Under the pieces are notes generated by a model that saw nothing but the letters and a program-made list of their open reading frames with translations, did not search any database and was not told the DNA's origin. Made by a program: the position numbers and the translations under genes. This document shows, in pieces, positions 48,235-57,223 of a stretch of DNA of 64,000 nt. The stretch is from contig NZ_JAFVLN010000010.1 of NCBI RefSeq assembly GCF_017377775.1, positions 186,001 to 250,000 on the forward strand, read 5' to 3'. Numbering within the stretch: position 1 is the first letter of the stretch; each line of letters begins with the position of its first letter. The stretch is from Streptomyces sp. VRA16 Mangrove soil. Lineage in GTDB: Bacteria > Actinomycetota > Actinomycetes > Streptomycetales > Streptomycetaceae.

Positions 48235-49539
48235 TTACTTGGTTTCGAGGGTGTCGAGAGAGGGGCCGAGGATCCAGCCGGCGATCTCCCGGATCGCGCC
48301 TTCGCCACCGGGGGCGGTGGTGACGGCGCGTGCGGCGTCCCGCACGACGTCATGGGCGCTCGCGACCGCCACGGGCCAGCCGGCGACGGCGAAGCACGGG
48401 AGGTCGTTGACGTCGTTGCCGACGTAGAGCACGCGCTCCGGCGCGATGCCCTGCTCCTCGCACCACTGCTTCAGTGCGAGGTCCTTGCGGTCGATGCCGT
48501 GCAGGACCGGGATCTTGAGCTTCCGGGCCCGGGCGGCGACCACCGGGTTCACTTCCGTGGACAGGATCAGCATCGTCAGGCCGCTCCTGCGGAGGGCCGC
48601 GATGCCGAGGCCGTCACCGCGGTGCACGGTGACGAACTCCCGTCCTTCGGAGTCGATCAGCACCTTGTCGTCGGTCTGGGTGCCGTCGAAGTCGAGGACG
48701 ACCGCGTCGATGTCTTCCTGGGTGGGAAGGGCGCGCTGGTCGAAGAGGGGGGCCAGCGCGCGGGCGCGGGCCAGGTCGTGCGGGTCGTCGATCTCCAGGA
48801 CCCGGGCCGGGTCGGTGCACACGAGTTCGGTGCGGCCGAAGAAGCGGTGCTCGTGGCGGCGGAAGCCGGCGGCCTCCATCGCGTACACGGCGCCGGTCTC
48901 CAGGAGGTCCTGGGGGCGGTCCTGGCGGCGGGGCCGGAAGGACTTGTCGTGGTTGACGCCGTAGCCGCCGCCGGTGGCGGGCGCCTCGGTGAGCAGGGTG
49001 CCGGTGCCGCCCACGGAAGCGGCCCGCTCCCCGGCGACGGCCCGGGCCTCGTCGACAGCGTCCAGTCCGTCGCGCCACACGAAGCCGTGGAAGGGCGCGA
49101 CGGTCAGGGCGCTGTCGGCGCCGCCCTCGACGATGGCGGCGACCACGCCGTCGATGTCCTCGCGGACGATGAACGGGCTGGTGCACTGCACGAGCAGCAC
49201 CACGTCCACGGCCGCGCCCTGGAGCGCCTCGTGGGCGTCCATGGCGTGCAGCACGGCCGCCTCGGAGGTCGCCTTGTCGCCGGCGATGGCGGTGGGCCGG
49301 GTCACGACCTCGGCGCCCGCCGCCCGCGCCGCGGCCGCGATGGCCGCGTCATCGGTGGAGACCACGACGTCCGTGACGTGCCGGGTGGCGAGGCACTCCC
49401 GCACGGCGCGGGCCACCAGGGGCACGCCGCCGACCGGGGCGAGGTTCTTGGCCGGCACGCCCTTGGAGCCGCCACGGGCGGGGATCACGGCGAGGACGCG
49501 GCGGACCGGGGTCGCCTGTCCCGCTTCCGGGTCGGTCAT
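48235..49539 (-). CDS. neuA: CMP-nonulosonate cytidylyltransferase fused to HAD phosphatase
   Basis: A 434-residue two-domain enzyme. Residues about 12-260 are a CMP-sugar synthetase: VLAVIPARGGSKGVPAKNLA, VVVSTDDAAIAAAARAAGAE, LLVQCTSPFIVREDIDGVV and ETGAVYAMEAAGF. Residues about 278-425 are a KdsC/Kdn-9-phosphate-phosphatase-like HAD domain: the nucleophile Asp283 in VLDFDGTQTDD, ILSTEVNPVVAARARKL with the conserved Ser/Thr, and YVGNDVNDLPCF with the acidic pair. The layout resembles vertebrate CMAS, which also carries a C-terminal HAD module. It could both dephosphorylate the sugar-9-phosphate and activate the sugar with CTP. ATG 49539 follows GAAGGAGAAG. It lies between the DUF6716 gene and neuB. 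Confidence 0.9.
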   Translation of the reverse strand: MTDPEAGQATPVRRVLAVIPARGGSKGVPAKNLAPVGGVPLVARAVRECLATRHVTDVVVSTDDAAIAAAARAAGAEVVTRPTAIAGDKATSEAAVLHAMDAHEALQGAAVDVVLLVQCTSPFIVREDIDGVVAAIVEGGADSALTVAPFHGFVWRDGLDAVDEARAVAGERAASVGGTGTLLTEAPATGGGYGVNHDKSFRPRRQDRPQDLLETGAVYAMEAAGFRRHEHRFFGRTELVCTDPARVLEIDDPHDLARARALAPLFDQRALPTQEDIDAVVLDFDGTQTDDKVLIDSEGREFVTVHRGDGLGIAALRRSGLTMLILSTEVNPVVAARARKLKIPVLHGIDRKDLALKQWCEEQGIAPERVLYVGNDVNDLPCFAVAGWPVAVASAHDVVRDAARAVTTAPGGEGAIREIAGWILGPSLDTLETK

Positions 49540-49588
49540 GTGCGCTTCTCCTTCGGGGAGTTCGGGATGGGGGTGCCGGGGCGGGTGC

Positions 49589-50911
49589 TCACAGCTCCCC
49601 CATGCGCCGGATCACGGGGGCGACGCGCTGCACGCCGTGCCGGTAGGCGCCGCGCGCGGCGCGGCGGACGATCTGCCGCACGGCGCTCGGGTCGCGGTCG
49701 GCGGCGGGCGCGCCGGGCAGCGGCGAGCCGTCCGGCGCGAGGTGATGACGGGCGAGGACCCGCGGCAGATAGCCGGGAGCGGTGGTGCGGCTGTAGTAGG
49801 GCGCGAGGGGCCGGCGGTCCTCGTCGAGGAGGGCGGCAACCTTGGCGCGCGCCCCGTCGAAGGCGCTCTCGTACGCCCCGTCGGCGGCGACGCCCTGCCG
49901 GGCCACCCAGGCGGCGTCCGGTTCGGGCCGCTCCCCCGCGTCCAGCCGGTCCCACGACACGAGGCAGCCGGACCCGGTGAAGTGGTGATTGCCGAGGGCC
50001 TCGCGCACCCCGAGGTCGGTGAGCAGCGCGGTGGGGATGCGCCGGTGCAGGGCTTCGAGCGCGGCCGTGGAACTGACCGTGACCAGCAGGTCCGTACGGT
50101 CGAGAACCTCGCCCATGTTCCCGTACACGAGACGGAAGTTGGCCGGCGGCTCGGGGATCCGCTGGACGAGCTTCTGGTACGGGATCTCCTCGATGTGCGT
50201 GGTGTGCTCACCGGGCTTGCTGCGCAGTTTGAGCAGCACCTCGCGCTCGGGGTGCGACTCGGCGTGCCGGACCAGCCTGTCGAGCAGATACATCCGGTCG
50301 GCCGCCGTGTCCGGCACGGACGGCTGCGCGGCGAAGACGACGGTGTACGGGTCGTGCGCCTCCTTGTACGGCGCGCCCCCGAGGAACGGCAGCGCGCACT
50401 CGGTGACGCTCGACGCGTCGGCGCCCACTCCCTCGTACACCGCGCGGAAACGCTCCGCGTCGTAGGCCGAGTTGGCGAGCACCACGTCGGCGCCGTGCCG
50501 CAGCAGCAGCCCGTCGGCGAGCTTCTCGTAGACGACACCGACGTATCCGGTGACGACGACGGGCCGGTCCTTCGACTCCCGCCAGGCGTAGGCGAGTCCG
50601 TGCAGTACGGCCTGGACGGCGCCGCCCACGAGGGCGAGGACGACCACGTCGTACGCACGGGGGTCCCGTGCCATCGTCGCGAGGAACTCGACGGCGGTCA
50701 CCTCGCGCAGCGAGTCGGCGCGGACGCCCACTTCGGTGAGCTGGCGGGGGGTGGGGGTGGCGCGGCCGCGCAGCAGATATCCGTCGAGCGCGGCACGGTC
50801 GGGGGCGATGCGGGAGGCTGTGAGCGACCCCCATTTCCACCGGGTGTCGGAGTCCGCGAGCACAGCGACCCTGAGGTTCTCTGTGGGGGTCTTTCCGTTC
50901 CTTGCTGGCAC
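49589..50911 (-). CDS. DUF6716-type putative glycosyltransferase
   Basis: About 440 residues, recognised as the Streptomyces family sometimes called DUF6716 putative glycosyltransferase. It opens with NLRVAVLADSDTRWKWGSLT, then PTPRQLTEVGVRADSLREVT. GT-B-like features are VVVTGYVGVVYEKLADGLLL, the repeat-like VSSTAALEALHRRIPTALLT and HFTGSGCLVSWDRL near the end. The gene is first on its operon (DUF6716, neuA-HAD, neuB, GT52-like) and divergent from the GT2 gene at 51110. The start is uncertain: GTG 50911 has no clear ribosome site; an upstream TTG (50950) is also in frame. A role in the same polymer is inferred. Confidence 0.7.
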   Translation of the reverse strand: MPARNGKTPTENLRVAVLADSDTRWKWGSLTASRIAPDRAALDGYLLRGRATPTPRQLTEVGVRADSLREVTAVEFLATMARDPRAYDVVVLALVGGAVQAVLHGLAYAWRESKDRPVVVTGYVGVVYEKLADGLLLRHGADVVLANSAYDAERFRAVYEGVGADASSVTECALPFLGGAPYKEAHDPYTVVFAAQPSVPDTAADRMYLLDRLVRHAESHPEREVLLKLRSKPGEHTTHIEEIPYQKLVQRIPEPPANFRLVYGNMGEVLDRTDLLVTVSSTAALEALHRRIPTALLTDLGVREALGNHHFTGSGCLVSWDRLDAGERPEPDAAWVARQGVAADGAYESAFDGARAKVAALLDEDRRPLAPYYSRTTAPGYLPRVLARHHLAPDGSPLPGAPAADRDPSAVRQIVRRAARGAYRHGVQRVAPVIRRMGEL

Positions 50912-51109
50912 GCCGAGAAAGTTAGGAAGGCATTTCGAGCCGCGGCCCAACCGGAGTGCAACAAACGGTTAACAGCGCGCCGACGAATGGCGAATCAGCC
51001 CCGGAAAAGCCTTCCGGAAGGGGCGGTTCACGGTCCCGCCACACGTCGTTCACCTGACATCAAGTTCCCTGTCAGGGCGAATGCCGGGGCGCCGCCTAGC
51101 GTCCGGTGC

Positions 51110-52090
51110 GTGGTCAAGCTCTCCGTCATCGTGCCGTTCTACAACGTGCAGCAATATGCGCCCGACACTCTGCGAAGTCTGCGTGCGAACACGCGGGACG
51201 ACGTCGAGTTCATTCTCGTCGACGACTGTTCCACGGACGGGACGTCGGACATACTCGCGCGCGCCGCCGCCGAGCTGCCGGGCGCACGGCTGATCAGACA
51301 TGAACAAAACGGGGGGCTGGCCACCGCGCGCAACACGGGCATCGACGCCGCGCACGGCGAGTTCCTCACCTTCCTGGACGGGGACGACTGGGTCGCCCCC
51401 GGCTACTTCCCCAGGCTTCTGGCCCCCATCGAGGAGCTGGGCTGCGACTTCGTCCGTACCGACCATGTCCAGTGCACGGCCCGCGCGCGCGTCGTGCACC
51501 GGGTCCCGCACGGCCGGCGCGGCGTCGTCATGGACCCCAGGGGCGCGATCCTCCCGACCGACCGCACGACGTCGGTCGACTACGCGTACGCCTGGGCCGG
51601 CATCTATCACCGCCGTCTGGTCGACGCCGGTCTCCTCCACTTCACCCATGGCCTGCGCACGGCGGAGGACCGGCCCTGGATCTGGCGGCTGCACCGCGAG
51701 GCGGAGTCCTTCGCCGCGGTGGGACTTCTCGGGGTCTTCTATCGGCGCGGTGTCTCGTCGTCACTGACGCAGATCGGCGATGTACGCCAGCTCGATTTCA
51801 TCAAGGCATTCGACCAGGTAATCGAAGAGACGGCCAGAGACAGAGACTCCGAACAATTGCTCCCCAAAGCAGTACGCACCTATTGCGCCATCATGGCGCA
51901 CCACCTGGGCGCCGTCGAAAGGTTTGAACCGCACGTGGCGAAGCAGTTGCGCACGCTGTGCGCGACCGCCTTGAAGCGGCTCCCGCAGGACGCCCTCAAC
52001 GACACCCTGAATTCGATGGACTCCGAACGCGCCTCCCGGCTGCGCCGGTTGCGCCGGCGTGCCGTACCGGCCGGGGCGGGGGCCCGCTGA
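51110..52090 (+). CDS. GT2 family glycosyltransferase (cassette A)
   Basis: A 326-residue GT-A glycosyltransferase. It starts VVKLSVIVPFYNVQQYAPDT, then FILVDDCSTDGT (nucleotide-binding Asp pair), NGGLATARNTGIDAAHGEFL and the catalytic-metal DGDDW (about 88-92). It is paralogous to the 56040-57026 protein: both share DFVRTDHVQ, LRTAEDRPWIW and SSSLTQIGDVRQLDF. The GTG start has no ribosome site; TAGCGT at 51097-51102 is a possible -10, so it may be leaderless. Its stop overlaps the start of a polysialyltransferase gene (TGATG). It probably adds the neutral sugar of the repeating unit. Confidence 0.9.
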   Translation: MVKLSVIVPFYNVQQYAPDTLRSLRANTRDDVEFILVDDCSTDGTSDILARAAAELPGARLIRHEQNGGLATARNTGIDAAHGEFLTFLDGDDWVAPGYFPRLLAPIEELGCDFVRTDHVQCTARARVVHRVPHGRRGVVMDPRGAILPTDRTTSVDYAYAWAGIYHRRLVDAGLLHFTHGLRTAEDRPWIWRLHREAESFAAVGLLGVFYRRGVSSSLTQIGDVRQLDFIKAFDQVIEETARDRDSEQLLPKAVRTYCAIMAHHLGAVERFEPHVAKQLRTLCATALKRLPQDALNDTLNSMDSERASRLRRLRRRAVPAGAGAR

Positions 52091-53442
52091 TGCCGCGCAC
52101 CACGCAGATCTTCTGCGCCTCGACCCTGTACGGTGCCGCGACGGTGGCCGCGGCGATCGACTCCGACCTCTTCGGTCCCGCCGACCGGCGGCTGCTGCTG
52201 GTCAGCAACAACGCCGCCAACCCGGAGACGACTCCGTCGGTCGACGCGATGCCCGGCTTCGACGCCGTGCGCTCCCGCTTCGACGAGGTTCTCTCGTGGA
52301 ACGAGACCATCGCCCCCTTCCATCCGGGGAGTTGGGGACCGCGCCTGGGCGACGTACCCCTGTGGGAGCGTCATCTGCGCGCGCTGTGGCGTCTCGGCGA
52401 CGACCGCGTCGAGCTCGCCGTGGAGTCGATCCAGGTGAACCCGGCTCTCGCGCTGGCCCAGCTGTTCACCGACGCGCCCGTCGATGTCTACGCGGACGGC
52501 CTCATGAGCTACGGGCCCACCCGGAACAAGCTGGATCCGCTGGTCGGCACGCGGGTGCGCCGCGTGCTCCGGCTCGACCTCGTCCCGGGCCTCGAACCGC
52601 TGCTGCTCACCGAGTTCGGGGTGCCGTCCGAGCTGGTGCCGAACGACGCGTTCGTGAAGGTGCTCGGCGAACTGGCCGACTCAGACACGGAGTTGCCCGA
52701 TGTCGCGGGCGAACCGGCGCTGCTCCTCGGCCAGTACCTCTCCGCACTCGACATCCTCACCCCGCAGCAGGAGGAGGACCTGCACGTCGAGATGGTGCGG
52801 GGCGCCGTCGCCCTGGGCCACACCCGGCTCGTGTTCAAGCCGCATCCCACCGCTCCGGCCCGCTGGTCGCGCGTGCTGGAGGAGGAGGCGGCACGGCTCG
52901 GCGCCGAGGTGACGGTCGTCGACACCCCGGTGCTCGCCGAGGTGATCTTCCAGCGGCTGCGCCCCGCCCTCGTCGTCGGCTGCTTCTCCACCGCCCTGTT
53001 CACGGCGGCCTCGCTCTACGGGCTGCCCGTCGCGCGTGTCGGCACGGACCTGCTGCTCGACCGGCTCACCCCGTACCAGAACAGCAACCGGGTGCCGGTG
53101 ACGATCGCCGACGCGCTGCTCCCCGACCTCAAGGACGCGGCCGCGGTCGAGCGGTGGAGCATGCCGGCGGACCAGACGGAGCCGGGCGGCCTGCCGGACC
53201 TGTTGAAGGCGGTCGGCTACGCCATGCAGCCCCAGGTCTGCTCCACGCTGCGGCCGGACGCGGAGAAGTACCTCTCGACCCGGCTGAACGCGCACACGTG
53301 GCGCTACTTCAGGCGGCGCCGCCTCACCTCGCTGGCCCTTCCGGGGGCCGTCCCCGCCCAGCTCGCCTTCCTGCCGCGCAACGCGACGGTGCGACGCATC
53401 GCCCGCCGCGCGCGTGCGGTGCGGCGCAAGGCCGGCCGCTGA
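52090..53442 (+). CDS. Polysialyltransferase-like glycosyltransferase (cassette A)
   Basis: A 450-residue member of the bacterial alpha-2,8-polysialyltransferase family (GT38-like). Motifs: VDVYADGLMSYGP (about 131-143), HP motif in LVFKPHPTAPA (250-253) and the Ser/Thr motif GCFSTALFTAASL (about 297-309), followed by PYQNSNRVPVTI. The donor would be the CMP-nonulosonate made by the neighbouring genes. It is co-translated with GT2 cassette A and closely paralogous to the product of 54700-56043. The C-terminus is very basic (RRIARRARAVRRKAGR), suggesting membrane surface contact. It probably extends the wall polymer at the cytoplasmic face. Confidence 0.88.
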   Translation: MPRTTQIFCASTLYGAATVAAAIDSDLFGPADRRLLLVSNNAANPETTPSVDAMPGFDAVRSRFDEVLSWNETIAPFHPGSWGPRLGDVPLWERHLRALWRLGDDRVELAVESIQVNPALALAQLFTDAPVDVYADGLMSYGPTRNKLDPLVGTRVRRVLRLDLVPGLEPLLLTEFGVPSELVPNDAFVKVLGELADSDTELPDVAGEPALLLGQYLSALDILTPQQEEDLHVEMVRGAVALGHTRLVFKPHPTAPARWSRVLEEEAARLGAEVTVVDTPVLAEVIFQRLRPALVVGCFSTALFTAASLYGLPVARVGTDLLLDRLTPYQNSNRVPVTIADALLPDLKDAAAVERWSMPADQTEPGGLPDLLKAVGYAMQPQVCSTLRPDAEKYLSTRLNAHTWRYFRRRRLTSLALPGAVPAQLAFLPRNATVRRIARRARAVRRKAGR

Positions 53443-53529
53443 CCCACCGCGACACGCCCACCGCACCACCGCCCCCGCCCCACCTCGGGCCGGGGGCGGT
53501 CCTCTTGAGCCCACCCGTAGGGATACGCC

Positions 53530-54672
53530 ATGAACCTGCCCGGCCCGGCCTCACCATCGGCACCCGCTGCGCTCCGGCCGCCCCCGCTCGCCCCGGCGCC
53601 CGGCCGGGCCCGCCCCGCCGCCCGGCTGCGCGCCCTGGACGGGCTGCGCATCCTCGCCGCGCTGACGGTCTGCCTCTACCACTTCGCCGGGAAGAACGGG
53701 ACGGTCGCCGAGTCCTGGCACCAGTCGCCCGGACGTCTCTTCCCCGACCTGTCCGACGCGGCGGTCTACGGATGTCTCGGCGTGCAGCTCTTCTTCGTCA
53801 TCAGCGGATTCGTGATCTGCATGAGCAGTTGGGGGCGTACGCTCGGCGACTTCTTCCGCTCCCGCGTCGCGCGCCTCTACCCCGCCTACTGGGTCGCCAT
53901 CGTCCTCGTCACCGCGGCCTCCTTCGCGCTGCCGGCCGTGGTCCACCACGTCCGGTCCGACGCCTTCCTGGTGAACCTGACCATGCTCCAGCAGCCGATG
54001 GGCGTCCCCCGGGTCCTCGGTGTGTGCTGGACGCTGTGGGTGGAGGTCCGCTTCTACGCCCTCTTCGCGCTGTTCGTGGTCTGGCGCGGAGTCACGTACC
54101 GACGGGTCGTGCTGTTCTGCGTCCTGTGGACCCTGGCCGGCGCCTTCGCCCGGGTCGCCGACACCCCGCTCACCGACGAGCTGGTGATGCGGGACCACGC
54201 GCCGTTCTTCATCGGGGGCCTCGCCCTCTACCTCATCCACCGCTTCGGCAGCGACCTGCTGCTGTGGAGCATCGTGGGGGTGAGTTTCCTGCTCGGCCAG
54301 CGCTACTCGGTCACGGCGCTGTGGCACCCGGGCCCGCAGGGCGACTTCCACCGGAACCCGTACGTCATCCAGCTGATCGTCGCGCTGTCCTTCCTGGCCG
54401 TCGCCGCCGTCGCCCTGGGCTGGCTGCGCTGGGCGAACTGGCGCTGGCTGTCGACGGCGGGCGCCCTGACCTACCCCTTCTACCTGATCCACGAACACCT
54501 CGGCTGGTTCGCCATCCGTGTCCTGCACCGGGGGCTCGGGCTGCCCCCGCAGGCGACGCTCGTCCTGTCGGTCGGGTCCCTGCTCGGCGTGGCCTGGCTG
54601 ATCCACCGGTTCGTGGAGCGCCCGTACGGGCCTCGGCTCAAGCGGGCCATGGCCGTACGGGCGGCCCGCTGA
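53530..54672 (+). CDS. Acyltransferase family 3 membrane protein
   Basis: A 380-residue O-acyltransferase with about ten membrane helices. The family His is in LTVCLYHFAGKNG (about residue 46), with FFVISGFVICMSSWG following, RLYPAYWVAIVLVTAA and a C-terminal LTYPFYLIHEHLGWF. Such enzymes acetylate sugars of surface polymers. It lies between the two convergent GT2-polyST cassettes, in line with cassette A (87 bp spacing), so it probably decorates the same polymer. ATG 53530 has a weak site (TAGGGATACGCC). A Pro/Ala-rich N-terminal tail of about 30 residues precedes the first helix. Confidence 0.88.
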   Translation: MNLPGPASPSAPAALRPPPLAPAPGRARPAARLRALDGLRILAALTVCLYHFAGKNGTVAESWHQSPGRLFPDLSDAAVYGCLGVQLFFVISGFVICMSSWGRTLGDFFRSRVARLYPAYWVAIVLVTAASFALPAVVHHVRSDAFLVNLTMLQQPMGVPRVLGVCWTLWVEVRFYALFALFVVWRGVTYRRVVLFCVLWTLAGAFARVADTPLTDELVMRDHAPFFIGGLALYLIHRFGSDLLLWSIVGVSFLLGQRYSVTALWHPGPQGDFHRNPYVIQLIVALSFLAVAAVALGWLRWANWRWLSTAGALTYPFYLIHEHLGWFAIRVLHRGLGLPPQATLVLSVGSLLGVAWLIHRFVERPYGPRLKRAMAVRAAR

Positions 54673-54699
54673 GCACCCGGCGGGGCCCGGCGCGCGGGG

Positions 54700-56043
54700 T
54701 CAGGCCTGCGCGGCCCTGATGCGGCGGGCGACCCGGCGCACGGTGGGGTTGCGGCGCAGCGCCTCGGCGCGCACGGGCCCGCCGCCGGGCAGCCGGAGGC
54801 TGGTGAGCCGGCGCTTCTTGAAGTACCGCGCGTGGCTCTCCGGGTGCGCGGTGAGCCACGCCTCGGCCTCGGCGCGCAGCCCCGGGTGCTTGCGGGCCTG
54901 CATGCAGTAGCCGACGGTCCGCACGAGTGGCCCCAGCTCGGCCGCGAGCACGTCGAGTTCGAGCGGCTCGCCGAGGGTGTCCCGCTCCGCGTCGGGCAGT
55001 GCCGCGTCGATGACGGTGAGCGGGATGCGGTTGCTGTTCTCGTACGGTGTGATGCGGTCGAGCAGCGTTCCCGTGCCCACCCGGGCGACGGGAATGCCGT
55101 AGAACGCCGCGGCGGTCATCAGCGCCGTGGAGAAGCAGCCGATGACGAGCCGGGGCCGCAGACGGTCGAAGACGGTCTCCGCGAGGACCGGGGCGCGCAG
55201 CACGGTCAGCCGCACCCCGAGGTCGCCGGCCGCGCCCTCCAGGGAGTCGGTGTACCCGGCGGGCGCGCTGGGGTGCGGCTTGAACAGGACGGACTCGTGC
55301 CCGGCCGCGGCGGCGGCGCGCAGCATCCTGATGTGGAGCTGCTCCTCCTCGTCCTGCGTGATGAGGTCGATCGCGGAGAGGTACTGCCCGAGCAGCACGG
55401 CGGTGGGCCGCTGCGGCCCGTCCGGGAGGTGCCCGGCCAGCATCCCGGCGCCGTCCGCCCCGATCTCGGCCAGCACCTCGACGATCGCCTCGTTCGGGAC
55501 GGCCTCGGGCTCCACCCCGTACTCGGACAGGAGCAGGGGCCGAAGCCCGGGGACGAGGTCGAGGTGCAGCACCCGGGCGATGCGGCTGCTCATGCCGTGC
55601 GGGATGCGGTTGCGCGTGGGCCCGTAGCTCATCAGGCCGTCCGCGTACACGTGGATGGGGCTGTCCGCGAAGATCTCGGCGACCGCCCGGGAGGGGTTGG
55701 CCTGGATGGACTCGCAGGCGATCTCGACGGGTTCGTCGCCCAGGTCCCATGCCAGGCGCACGGCCTTCTCCCACAGGGAGGCGTCCTGCGCGCGGGGCGA
55801 CCAGCCGGCCGGGTGGTGCGGGTAGATGAACTCGTTCCAGGAGTGCACGGCATCGAACTCGGGCCGCAGCTTCTCGAATCCGGCCATCCGGTCCAGGGGC
55901 GTGCCCACCTCGGGGACCGTCGCCGTGTTGCTGACGACGAGGATTCTGCGGCGGCCCTCGCGGGGCCCGAAGAGCCCGGCGCGGATCGCGGCCGTCACCG
56001 TGGCGGCGGCGTACTGCGTGGCCGAGAAGAATATCTGGATCAT
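54700..56043 (-). CDS. Polysialyltransferase-like glycosyltransferase (cassette B)
   Basis: A 447-residue paralogue of the 52090-53442 protein, with the same motifs: HVYADGLMSYGPTRN (about 131-145), LFKPHPSAPAGY and GCFSTALMTAAAFYG, then PYENSNRIPLTV. It begins MIQIFFSATQYAAATVTAAI against MPRTTQIFCASTLYGAATVA in cassette A. ATG 56043 overlaps the stop of GT2 cassette B (ATGA). It converges on the acyltransferase gene. Two such enzymes side by side suggest either alternating linkages or two acceptor contexts in the polymer. Confidence 0.88.
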   Translation of the reverse strand: MIQIFFSATQYAAATVTAAIRAGLFGPREGRRRILVVSNTATVPEVGTPLDRMAGFEKLRPEFDAVHSWNEFIYPHHPAGWSPRAQDASLWEKAVRLAWDLGDEPVEIACESIQANPSRAVAEIFADSPIHVYADGLMSYGPTRNRIPHGMSSRIARVLHLDLVPGLRPLLLSEYGVEPEAVPNEAIVEVLAEIGADGAGMLAGHLPDGPQRPTAVLLGQYLSAIDLITQDEEEQLHIRMLRAAAAAGHESVLFKPHPSAPAGYTDSLEGAAGDLGVRLTVLRAPVLAETVFDRLRPRLVIGCFSTALMTAAAFYGIPVARVGTGTLLDRITPYENSNRIPLTVIDAALPDAERDTLGEPLELDVLAAELGPLVRTVGYCMQARKHPGLRAEAEAWLTAHPESHARYFKKRRLTSLRLPGGGPVRAEALRRNPTVRRVARRIRAAQA

Positions 56044-57026
56044 GCGGCGACTCCCTTCATGCCGCCGCGTATGCGACGCAGTACATGTACGCGCTCCAGG
56101 CCCATGCCGACGAGGGCCTCCTCCAGCTCCGGCTCCGACATCCGCCCCAGCGCCTCGGCGCTCAGTTGCTTGAGGCGGGCGGCCGCGCCCCGCTCGAACC
56201 GTTTGCGGTCCAGGAGTTGGTGGGCGATGACGACGCAGTAGTTGCGCAGGGCCTTCTTGCGCAGCCGCTCGGCGTCCGGATCGCCGGCGAGTTCCGACAG
56301 CACCAGGTCGAATGAGCGGAAGAAGTCCAGCTGCCGTACGTCGCCGATCTGGGTCAGCGAGCTGGAGATGCCCCGCCGGTAGAAGACCCCCTTGAGGCCG
56401 ACGACGGCGTAGGACTCGGCCCGCCGGTGCAGCTCCCAGATCCAGGGCCGGTCCTCGGCGGTGCGCAGTCCGTCGTGGAAGCGCAGCAGTCCGCGGTCCA
56501 GCAGGCGGCGGTGGTAGACGCCCGCCCAGGCGTACGGGTAGTCGACCATCGTGGTGTCGTCGACCGGGAGGATCGAGCCGCGCGGGTCGAGCGGCACGTT
56601 CCGCCGGCCCTCCGGTGCCCGGTGCACGGCGCGGTCGATTCCGGTCACCTGCACGTGGTCGGTGCGCACGAAGTCGACGTCCAGCCGCTCGACCGCGTCG
56701 ACCAGCTGCCTCAGATAGCCCGGCGCCAGCCAGTCGTCGCCGTCCAGGAAGGCGAGGTAGCGGCCCTCGGCGGCGTCGATGCCGGTGTTGCGTGCCGTGG
56801 CGAGTCCGCCGTTCTCCTCGTGCCGGACCACCTTGCTGTTCCTGAGCCGTTTCGTCAGCTCGCACAGTGCCTCGTACGTCCGGTCCTTGGTCGACCGGTC
56901 CTCGACGAAGATGAACTCGAACTCGTCGTCTGCGTTGTTGACGAGACTGGCGACCGTGTCCTGGACGTACGCCTCGATGTTGAAGCAAGGCACGATCAGG
57001 GACAGTTTCGGGGGGCGGTTGATCAC
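56040..57026 (-). CDS. GT2 family glycosyltransferase (cassette B)
   Basis: A 328-residue GT-A glycosyltransferase paralogous to cassette A: KLSLIVPCFNIEAYVQDTVA, FIFVEDRSTKDRTYEAL, NGGLATARNTGIDAAEGRYL, DGDDWLAPGYL, DFVRTDHVQVTG, LRTAEDRPWIWELH and SSSLTQIGDVRQLDFF. The start is GTG 57026. Compared with cassette A, the VDDCSTDGT box reads VEDRSTKDRT. This may point to a different sugar nucleotide. It is the promoter-proximal gene of a two-gene minus-strand operon with the cassette B polysialyltransferase. Confidence 0.9.
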   Translation of the reverse strand: MINRPPKLSLIVPCFNIEAYVQDTVASLVNNADDEFEFIFVEDRSTKDRTYEALCELTKRLRNSKVVRHEENGGLATARNTGIDAAEGRYLAFLDGDDWLAPGYLRQLVDAVERLDVDFVRTDHVQVTGIDRAVHRAPEGRRNVPLDPRGSILPVDDTTMVDYPYAWAGVYHRRLLDRGLLRFHDGLRTAEDRPWIWELHRRAESYAVVGLKGVFYRRGISSSLTQIGDVRQLDFFRSFDLVLSELAGDPDAERLRKKALRNYCVVIAHQLLDRKRFERGAAARLKQLSAEALGRMSEPELEEALVGMGLERVHVLRRIRGGMKGVAA

Positions 57027-57223
57027 GCGTACACCTGGGCTCTCTCGGGGCGGACCGTGGTGATGCTAGGAGCGCCGCGACGCCGGACTTCAACCCTTCC
57101 GGGACGAACAGATGAACGTACGGCAACGGCGTGTCGTACGTTGCCGTGGACGTCGCGCGCCGTGCCGCGACCGGGTCGTCCGGGCTCAGGAGAGTCTCAG
57201 GCGGGCGGCTTACCGTCCGCCGC

